Of a DNA stretch of 64,000 nucleotides, positions 58,542 to 64,000 are shown in pieces. The notes beneath the pieces were generated by a model, which was not told the origin of the DNA, ran no database searches, and was given only the letters and a program-made list of their open reading frames with translations. Numbering within the stretch: position 1 is the stretch's first letter; each line of letters opens with the position of its first letter. Both the position numbers and the translations under genes were made by a program. Origin of the DNA: Spartobacteria bacterium (GTDB lineage Bacteria > Verrucomicrobiota > Verrucomicrobiia > Chthoniobacterales > UBA10450); the NCBI GenBank assembly GCA_003134785.1, contig PLCN01000017.1:248001-312000 (forward strand), read 5' to 3'.

Positions 58542-59696
58542 ATGGCTAAATACAAAATCGCGTGGATGCCGGGGGACGGAGTTGGCAATGATGTCATGGA
58601 GGCCGCGCGCATCGTACTGGATCGGATGAAACTCGACGCCGAGTATGTGCCTTGCGACATCGGCTGGGATTTTTGGTGCAGGGAAGGCAACGCACTTCCG
58701 GATCGCACCGTGAAGGCCCTCAAGGAAACCACCTGCGGTCTCTTCGGCGCGATCACGAGCAAGCCGCAAAGCGAAGCCAAGGAGGAACTGATTCCAGAGC
58801 TCAAGGACAAGGGGCTGGTTTACTTCTCGCCGATCGTGAAGCTGCGCCAGATGTTCAACCTGCATACCAACATGCGGCCGTGCAAGAGCTACCCCGGCAA
58901 TCCGCTGAATTATCGCGGCACTAAAGTCGCCAATCCTAGCGGCGAGGACATCGCGATCGATCAAGTCGTGTTCCGCGAAAATACCGAAGGCATGTACGGC
59001 GGCGTCGAGTTTTTCCCGTTGCCGGAGCCAGTTTACACGGCGCTCTGCGCCAACCCGAAGATGAAGCCGTGGAAAGACAAAGCCGGCCTCGAAAACATCG
59101 CGCTCTCCACCCGCATCGTGAGCACGCAAGGATGCACGAACATCTGCAAACAAGCCTTCGAGTTCGCCAAGAAAACCGGACGCAAACGCGTCACGTTGAT
59201 CGAGAAACCGAATGTGCTGCGCGAAACCGGCGGCCTGATGATGCGTTGCTTCAAAGATGTGGCCAAGAGTTACCCGGACATCCGCGCGGATGACGCGAAC
59301 ATCGACGCCATTTGCATGTGGATGTTCAAGAACCCGCAGGATTACTCCGTACTTGTGGCCGAGAATATGTTCGGCGACATCGTTAGCGATCTGTGCGCCG
59401 GCCTGATCGGCGGCCTTGGCTTCGCCTCCAGCGCCAACCTCGGAGACAGTTACGCCGTTTTCGAACCGACGCACGGATCGGCGCCGAAGTACGCCGGCCA
59501 ATACAAGGTAAACCCAATCGCCATGTTCCTGACCGTCAAGATGATGCTGGACTGGCTCAAGGAAACCGAAATGGCCACGAGTCTGGAAACCGCCGTCGCC
59601 CGCGTCATCGCGGAAGGCCGCGTGCGCACCTACGACATGGGCGGCCAAGCATCCACGCTCGATATGGCCAAAGCTGTGGCCGACTACGCCAGTTGA
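58542..59696 (+). CDS. isocitrate/isopropylmalate-family dehydrogenase (NAD-IDH type)
   Basis: From ATG 58542 (MAKYKIAWMPGDGVGNDVME) the protein has 384 residues. Family marks are NMRPCKSYPGNPLNYRG, FRENTEGMYGGVE, EKPNVLRETGGLMMRCF, metal-binding DAICMWMFKNPQDYSVLVAENMFGDIVSD (in pieces) and FEPTHGSAPKYAG. It oxidises and decarboxylates a 2-hydroxy-3-carboxy acid: isocitrate, or possibly homoisocitrate given the homoaconitase-like neighbour. The C-terminus (DMGGQASTLDMAKAVADYAS) has a decayed second copy at 60361-60429. Confidence 0.88.
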   Translation: MAKYKIAWMPGDGVGNDVMEAARIVLDRMKLDAEYVPCDIGWDFWCREGNALPDRTVKALKETTCGLFGAITSKPQSEAKEELIPELKDKGLVYFSPIVKLRQMFNLHTNMRPCKSYPGNPLNYRGTKVANPSGEDIAIDQVVFRENTEGMYGGVEFFPLPEPVYTALCANPKMKPWKDKAGLENIALSTRIVSTQGCTNICKQAFEFAKKTGRKRVTLIEKPNVLRETGGLMMRCFKDVAKSYPDIRADDANIDAICMWMFKNPQDYSVLVAENMFGDIVSDLCAGLIGGLGFASSANLGDSYAVFEPTHGSAPKYAGQYKVNPIAMFLTVKMMLDWLKETEMATSLETAVARVIAEGRVRTYDMGGQASTLDMAKAVADYAS

Positions 59697-59780
59697 TAAA
59701 TCATAGACGCCTGCTGGCGCTGTCCTGGTTCGTTTCCTGAGGAGACTCGTGATCAAACCGCGTTAATGCAGTGAAGTGCA

Positions 59781-60068
59781 ATGCACGTCATTACAAGGAA
59801 GCGGTTGAACGAGTTCGCGGAAAAGTATCCGGACGCGAGATCGTCTCTCGCGCATTGGTACGCGATCATGCGGAAAAGCCCCTTCGCGAATTTCGTGCAG
59901 TTGCGGGCAACTTTTCCGCACGCTGATCAAGTGGGAAAGTTCACTGTCTTCAATATCGCCGGTAACAAAGTTCGACTGATCGCGGCGGTGCACTATAATA
60001 GAAACAAGATTTACATCCGCCACGTGTTGACCCATCAGGAATACGACACGGGCACCTGGAAGAAATAA
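59781..60068 (+). CDS. higB: HigB-type mRNA interferase toxin
   Basis: The 95-residue protein matches the HigB branch of RelE toxins: MHVITRKRLNEFAEKYPDAR, LAHWYAIMRKSPFANFVQLRATFPHADQV, FNIAGNKVRLIAAVHYNRNKIYIRHVLTHQEYD. HigB cleaves ribosome-bound mRNA. The toxin gene comes first, as is typical of higBA. The antitoxin starts two bases after its stop. The module sits directly downstream of the dehydrogenase gene. Confidence 0.93.
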   Translation: MHVITRKRLNEFAEKYPDARSSLAHWYAIMRKSPFANFVQLRATFPHADQVGKFTVFNIAGNKVRLIAAVHYNRNKIYIRHVLTHQEYDTGTWKK

Positions 60069-60069
60069 C

Positions 60070-60297
60070 ATGTCGATTGCTGAGCTCGAAAAAGTGACAA
60101 AGGCGTGGCCACCGATCTCCCGCGCGGTGCGTGTGCCTCACAGTGAAGGCGATTACCGAGAACTCGTCGAATTGCTCGATCGTGTCACCGATGCAGTTGG
60201 CGAGGATGAAAATCATCCGTTGGCTTCGTTGATGGATGTGCTCGGGGTTCTCATCGAGAAATACGAGGATGAGCATGTCGCAGAGCTGACGGATTGA
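60070..60297 (+). CDS. higA: HigA-like antitoxin, short form without HTH
   Basis: The 75-residue protein covers the N-terminal HigA text (DYRELVELLDRVTDAVGEDENHPLASLMDVLGVLIEKYEDEH) but ends at VAELTD. Full antitoxins of this type go on with a HTH_XRE DNA-binding domain. The loss of the HTH would remove autoregulation but may leave toxin binding. Downstream sequence turns into a copy of the dehydrogenase 3' end, so truncation during insertion is plausible; HTH-less members also exist naturally. Confidence 0.8.
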   Translation: MSIAELEKVTKAWPPISRAVRVPHSEGDYRELVELLDRVTDAVGEDENHPLASLMDVLGVLIEKYEDEHVAELTD

Positions 60298-60360
60298 ATC
60301 GCGGAAGCCAGGCATTCTCGCGCGCGATCTGGCAGTCCCGCGCGACCGTAAGCATTGCCG

Positions 60361-60429
60361 AGATATCGCGGACGGCCGCCTTCGCACCTACGACATGGCA
60401 AAGGCCGTCGCAGACTACGCCAGTTCATA
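60361..60429 (+). pseudogene. decayed copy of the dehydrogenase 3' end
   Basis: The text ATCGCGGACGGCCGCCTTCG through to TAA 60427-60429 translates as IADGRLRTYDMAKAVADYASS. It matches the end of the dehydrogenase (VIAEGRVRTYDM---MAKAVADYAS) with ten residues (GGQASTLDMA part) deleted. It lies 665 bases downstream, after higBA. It is a partial, diverged second copy and not a gene. Confidence 0.8.
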
Positions 60430-60609
60430 AACCAACAGAACTGAGACAGGTATTGGGACAAGTACGTCCCCACCGTCGTGGAACTTAAAACTCAATACCA
60501 AATTCTAGATTCTAGATACTCGATTGCTTATCAATCCGTGTTATCCGCGTAATCCGCGGTTAAGTTGATTAGCATTGACGCCTAACGACATTTCTGCCGG
60601 AATCGCCGC
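60430..60609. repeat. intergenic region with short repeats
   Basis: Bases 60430-60609 hold no gene. They contain TTCTAGATTCTAGATACTCG-like and ATCCGTGTTATCCGCGTAAT-like repeats that look like dispersed simple sequences. The promoter of the following secreted-protein gene should lie here. Confidence 0.4.
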
Positions 60610-61077
60610 ATGATGAAAACTCGAATTGCACTAGTAAGTGTGGCCCTGTCGTTTGTCGCGGCAGCAGCTTGTTTTGCGGCCAACCCTCAGATCGGCACGT
60701 GGAAGCTCAATGAGGCGAAATCGAAGATCCCGGCGGGGATGGGCAAGAACACGACAGTCACTTATGCGGAACAGAAGGACAAAATTAAGGTGACGGTGGT
60801 CGGCGTAGACAAGGATGGGAAACCGACGCACAGCGTTTGGGTCGGCAAGTTCGATGGGAAATCTTACCCGGTGAAAGGGAACCTGCCTTATAACTCCGTC
60901 GCCTATAAAATGGTAAATGATCGGACTAACGACATCACTACGTGGAAGGATGGCAAAGTCGTTTGGTCGGGCAGGATTGAAGTTGCCAAAGATGGCAAAT
61001 CGCGCACGGTCACCATCAACGCGACAGACGACAAGGGGAAGAAGGTCAAAGGTAAGGCTGTTTACGACAAGGCCTAG
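60610..61077 (+). CDS. secreted protein of unknown function
   Basis: The 155-residue product has a clear signal peptide (MMKTRIALVSVALSFVAAAA, cleavage near residue 24). The Lys-rich beta domain contains GTWKLNEAKSKIPAGMGKN and KVKGKAVYDKA, which recall secreted lipocalin-like proteins of Verrucomicrobia and Acidobacteria. It is probably periplasmic. It stands alone. Confidence 0.75.
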   Translation: MMKTRIALVSVALSFVAAAACFAANPQIGTWKLNEAKSKIPAGMGKNTTVTYAEQKDKIKVTVVGVDKDGKPTHSVWVGKFDGKSYPVKGNLPYNSVAYKMVNDRTNDITTWKDGKVVWSGRIEVAKDGKSRTVTINATDDKGKKVKGKAVYDKA

Positions 61078-61140
61078 GTAGAGCCGCGACCTTGTAAACA
61101 TTGCGCCGCTTCAGCTCGGCGAAGAAGTTGCGCGGGTTCA

Positions 61141-61371
61141 TCAGGGACTCCGGGAAAAGAGCCTCGCCACCAGCTGCTGGAAACGCGGCTCTCCGCGCAG
61201 CGGATCAAACAGCGGGTCCACCTTCCGGTCCATCCGCCGCCCAGTCTGCGGAGTGATCGATTGCTCAGGCGCCACATCGTCCTCGCGCTTCAGGCCCTGC
61301 GGCGTTAATTCGAAAACCCAGCTCAAGATCACCGCGGGAACGAACCCGATCGCCAGCGTTGCTTGTGCCAT
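61141..61371 (-). pseudogene. remnant of a TolB/TPR or adenylate-cyclase-like membrane protein
   Basis: The 76-codon frame begins with a membrane helix and the phrase LSWVFELTPQGLKRE, which in family members is the single transmembrane start (FELTPEGLKR-type) of long TolB/TPR proteins. It then goes to DPLFDPLRGEPRFQQLVARL, which is the usual C-terminal end of such proteins. The several hundred residues normally between are missing, so this looks like an internal deletion product. Confidence 0.6.
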
Positions 61372-61489
61372 ACCGTCAATTTATGAGCAAGGCTGGCGTT
61401 GCTCCAAATTGGGCGAATCGCGCGATGGAACCGGCTTGAAAATCTGCGCAGCCCGATCAAAGTCATGAACCCGCAAAGATCCACATCTC

Positions 61490-62923
61490 ATGGCACACCA
61501 ACCAACTGAATCAAAACGTCTCCTGTCACACATCATCGCCGACTGGGCTTGCGCTCTGAAATATGAGCATCTATCCGCAGCGGCGATTCAAGCGGCGAAA
61601 TTATTCTGGTTCGACTCCATCGGCTGCGCACTCGGCGGCAGTCAACAAGATGACGCCAAAATCTTGCTCAAGCATTACCGCGCCATGGGTGGCGACAACG
61701 GCGGCGCCACCGCGTTCGTCTCCGGCTTCAAGACCAATCCGGTGGATGCGTCGTTTTTGAATGGCCACATGATCCGCGCCATGGATTACAACGACATTTA
61801 TTGGAAGGCTGATCCATGCCATCCGAGCGATCTCATCGCCGCGGCGCTCGCCTTGTGCGAGAGCGAAGGCCTCAGCGGCCAAGACTTAATTCTCGCCACC
61901 ATCATTGCTTACGAAATCGAAATGCGTCTTTGCGAAGTAGGCCGGCCAGGCGTGCGCGAATACGGTTGGCATCACGCCACCTTGAGCGCGTTCGCGGCGC
62001 CGATCGCGGCGGGGCGAGTGTTGAATCTCACGCCAGCGCAGATGGTGTCCGCCATGGGCATCAGCGCGTCGCGCACCTTTTGTCCGGGCGCGGTCACGGC
62101 GGGCAAGTTGACCAACATGAAGAACACGGTCGATCCGTGGGCGGGACGCATGGGCGCCGAGAGCGCGCTGCTGGCGCGCGAAGGATTTTCCGGTCCAGAG
62201 CACATCATCGACGGCAAGGAAGGTTTGTTCGCTGTCTTTCATCATGTGCAATACAAGGGCGAACCGGCCACATTCGACGGCGAAGCGTTGGTTGCGGATC
62301 TGCCCAACTCCGCCAAGTCGCACTACCGCATTCTCGATTGCGGCATGAAGAGTTTCCCGATCGAAGCGCTCAGTCACGCGCCGCTGACGGCCATGATGAA
62401 GACGGTCAAGGAACACAACATCAAGGCCGCCGACGTGAAGGAAATCAAAGTCGAAGTGATCGCGCGCGCTGCCGACATTTTGGGCGATCCTCACAAGTAT
62501 CGGCCGGACTCCAAGGAAACCGCCGATCATTCCCTGCCCTTTTGCATGGCGGCCGGGTTGGTCGACGGCATGGTGACGCCGCTGCAATTCAAAGAAGAAC
62601 GCGTGCTCGACAAGGCGCTTATCCCAATCATGGACAAGGTGAAAGTTGTGCCTAACCAAGAGTTCGAAGCGCTTTTTCCCAAGTTCCAGCCGAGCCGCGT
62701 GACTATCACCACCAACAGCGGCCAGTCACATTCCACGCGCGTCGATGTTCCCAAGGGCGATCCACGCGATCCCATGACTGAGGAAGAAATCGCGGTGAAA
62801 TTTACGGCGCTCGGCGGCGAAGTCATCGGCAAGGATCAATGCAAGAAGTTGCAGAGCTTCATCATGAGCCTTGAGACAGCCAAAAATCTTGGCGGCCTCT
62901 TTGAGCTAACGACAGCTCGCTAA
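61490..62923 (+). CDS. MmgE/PrpD-family protein (second paralogue)
   Basis: The 477-residue protein is a PrpD-fold enzyme: FWFDSIGCALGGSQQDDAK, HMIRAMDYNDIYWKADPCHPSDLIAAALAL, GWHHATLSAFAAP and ETADHSLPFCMAAGLVDG. It is clearly related to the prpD at 37587-38984 but differs throughout, so it is a paralogue and not a recent duplication. The family includes 2-methylcitrate dehydratase and cis-aconitate decarboxylase. Position beside the lyase, hydro-lyase and dehydrogenase suggests it works on a tricarboxylate. Confidence 0.9.
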   Translation: MAHQPTESKRLLSHIIADWACALKYEHLSAAAIQAAKLFWFDSIGCALGGSQQDDAKILLKHYRAMGGDNGGATAFVSGFKTNPVDASFLNGHMIRAMDYNDIYWKADPCHPSDLIAAALALCESEGLSGQDLILATIIAYEIEMRLCEVGRPGVREYGWHHATLSAFAAPIAAGRVLNLTPAQMVSAMGISASRTFCPGAVTAGKLTNMKNTVDPWAGRMGAESALLAREGFSGPEHIIDGKEGLFAVFHHVQYKGEPATFDGEALVADLPNSAKSHYRILDCGMKSFPIEALSHAPLTAMMKTVKEHNIKAADVKEIKVEVIARAADILGDPHKYRPDSKETADHSLPFCMAAGLVDGMVTPLQFKEERVLDKALIPIMDKVKVVPNQEFEALFPKFQPSRVTITTNSGQSHSTRVDVPKGDPRDPMTEEEIAVKFTALGGEVIGKDQCKKLQSFIMSLETAKNLGGLFELTTAR

Positions 62924-62953
62924 GCCTCGAAGCCGTTACGACGAGCCCGAAAG

Positions 62954-63121
62954 TAGCCCAGCGTTTTAACGCTGGGTTTGATGAAATTATGGATCGAGTC
63001 CCGTCAGGGACGAAAAACGCGTTCATCACGAGCGACATGACTTTGTGAAGGGATTTCTGCCGTCCCTCTCGGGACTTGAGAATACATTTTTCTCTTTACC
63101 CAGTGTTGAAACGCTGGGCTA
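62954..63121. repeat. 168-bp element with TAGCCCAGCGTT inverted ends
   Basis: Perfect 12-bp terminal inverted repeats (62954-62965 and 63110-63121) and inner hairpins AACGCTGGG/CCCAGCG and GTCCCGTCAGGGAC. Typical of the palindromic repeats of this genome. It fills the gap between the PrpD paralogue and the acyl-CoA dehydrogenase. Confidence 0.75.
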
Positions 63122-63154
63122 TTTTCGGTTTGACTGAATTGGATAGATAACTCG

Positions 63155-64000
63155 ATGCCAACATTCGACGCCGCTGATTTCTACAATCTCGAAGAATTAC
63201 TAACGACGGAAGAGCGTCGCATTCGAGATACCGTTCGCTCCTGGGTGCAGGAACGCTTTCTGCCAGTCGTGGTGCCACTCTACCGCGATGGTACCTTCCC
63301 CATGGAACTGGTGCCGGAAATGGCGCGGCTCGGTGTCTTTGGACCAAGCATCAAAGGGTACGGCTGTGGCGGACTGGGAAGTGTCGCCGCTGGGTTGATG
63401 ATGCAGGAGCTCGAACGCGGCGACAGCGGACTACGCACCTTCGCCTCGGTGCAGGGATCGCTCGCCATGATGGCGATCAATTTGTTCGGCTCGGAGGAGC
63501 AAAAAAATCTTTGGCTTCCTGCGATGGCGCAAGGCACGAAGCTCGGTTGCTTTGCGCTGACGGAACCCGACTTCGGCTCGAATCCTGGCGGTTTGCGCTG
63601 TCACGCACGCAAAACCGCCGACGGATATCGGCTCAGCGGCGCGAAGAAATGGATTGGCAACGGCACCATCGCCGACGTCGCGGTGGTTTGGGCCAAGGTC
63701 GAGGGCGAAGCTGGCGTCGACCCCGCAAGTGCCGGCGCGATTCGTGGATTTCTGATCGAGAAAGGCATCCCCGGTTTCACGTCGTCGCTGATCGAGGGCA
63801 AACTCTCTTTGCGGGCCGCGTTGACGGCGACGCTCGCATTCGACGACTGCGTCATACCGGCGAGCGCGTTGTTGCCGCAAAGCGCCGGAGTGAAATCGCC
63901 GCTCTTGTGTCTCAACCAGGCCCGTTACGGAATCGCGTGGGGCGTGATCGGTGCGGCGATGGCGTGTTACGACGAAGCGCGGCAGTACGCAATGAGCCGT
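63155..64000 (+). CDS. acyl-CoA dehydrogenase, glutaryl-CoA dehydrogenase-like (partial)
   Basis: The frame from ATG 63155 (MPTFDAADFYNLEELLTTEE) is open to the end of the window (282 residues seen). It has the ACAD fold: GYGCGGLGSVAAGLMMQELERGDSGLRTFASVQGSLAM (in pieces), FALTEPDFGSNPGG and LSGAKKWIGNGT. The SGLRTFASVQ phrase is like the RxxxSVQ signature of glutaryl-CoA dehydrogenases. The catalytic Glu lies beyond the window. It would oxidise glutaryl-CoA or a related acyl-CoA with FAD. Substrate unproved. Confidence 0.88.
   Translation, partial: MPTFDAADFYNLEELLTTEERRIRDTVRSWVQERFLPVVVPLYRDGTFPMELVPEMARLGVFGPSIKGYGCGGLGSVAAGLMMQELERGDSGLRTFASVQGSLAMMAINLFGSEEQKNLWLPAMAQGTKLGCFALTEPDFGSNPGGLRCHARKTADGYRLSGAKKWIGNGTIADVAVVWAKVEGEAGVDPASAGAIRGFLIEKGIPGFTSSLIEGKLSLRAALTATLAFDDCVIPASALLPQSAGVKSPLLCLNQARYGIAWGVIGAAMACYDEARQYAMSR

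Noticed and set aside
58221-59756. 511-codon minus-strand ORF over the dehydrogenase gene
   Set aside because: Shadow; it also runs through a palindromic repeat.
60294-60488. 64-codon ORF after higA
   Set aside because: It reads through the decayed dehydrogenase copy in another frame and has no family features.
62950-63125. CRISPR-like repeats (CCCAGCG units)
   Set aside because: Only two inverted, not direct, copies and no spacers; it is a palindromic element.

Overview
The window reads as a chromosomal segment of a soil-type Verrucomicrobiota bacterium, probably near the Spartobacteria/Chthoniobacterales. The reasons are a secreted GloVer-type repeat protein (27.2-29.2 kb), a cysteine-poor L33, dense intergenic palindromes, and a tandem repeat that is translated as NVQRPTS-like peptides inside several proteins. 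This placement is an inference from gene content, not a computed phylogeny. No rRNA and no CRISPR array are visible; there is one tRNA, Arg(UCU).

Layout. 0-0.65 kb: the 5' part of an IS110-family insertion sequence. 0.7-3.5 kb: a leftward operon (FmdB-type zinc ribbon, zinc-ribbon membrane protein, secreted unknown, VOC protein). 3.7-12.1 kb: rightward genes for an L,D-transpeptidase lipoprotein, DAHP synthase, Mfd, a SurA/PpiC foldase, PdxA, a DUF2238-like membrane protein and an ABC-2 permease. 12.1-19.7 kb: rhodanese, a secreted caspase-EF-hand-Tudor protein, a MacAB-like exporter, a second ABC-2 permease, a DksA/TraR-like protein with a lysine-rich tail, and rpmG-rpsR. 19.7-26.3 kb: a leftward run containing sppA, a CPBP protease, thiL, tsaE, tsaB and alr in overlapping order, then a RelE-like gene and a class V aminotransferase. 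26.4-34.9 kb: mixed genes including the GloVer protein, tRNA-Arg, a broken toxin-antitoxin pair, Ada, a phospholipase D lipoprotein, MobA and FdhD.

35-64 kb is dominated by acyl-CoA and tricarboxylate metabolism: a prpD-prpB-prpC-thioesterase operon (2-methylcitrate cycle), a fused 3-oxoacid CoA-transferase, a two-gene version of the fused acyl-CoA mutase IcmF (cobalamin domain plus G-protein chaperone, and a separate substrate domain), a FabG/PhaB-type reductase and a thiolase. From 50.3 kb comes a cluster with an ATP-citrate-lyase-like pair (SucC-like, and SucD fused to a citrate-synthase-type lyase domain), a homoaconitase-like hydro-lyase, an isocitrate-type dehydrogenase, a second PrpD-family protein and a glutaryl-CoA-dehydrogenase-like enzyme that runs off the end. 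Together these could cleave or build a citrate-like acid through acyl-CoA intermediates; the actual substrate is not settled by sequence reading.

The cluster is riddled with small accessory inserts. VapBC lies between the two lyase subunits. A DUF/HD/GHKL-ATPase island, with a broken ATPase gene, lies before the hydro-lyase. HigB with a short antitoxin lies between the dehydrogenase gene and a decayed copy of that gene's own 3' end. Long inverted repeats (63 to about 170 bp) recur at gene ends throughout, and related tandem repeats have entered coding sequence at four genes.
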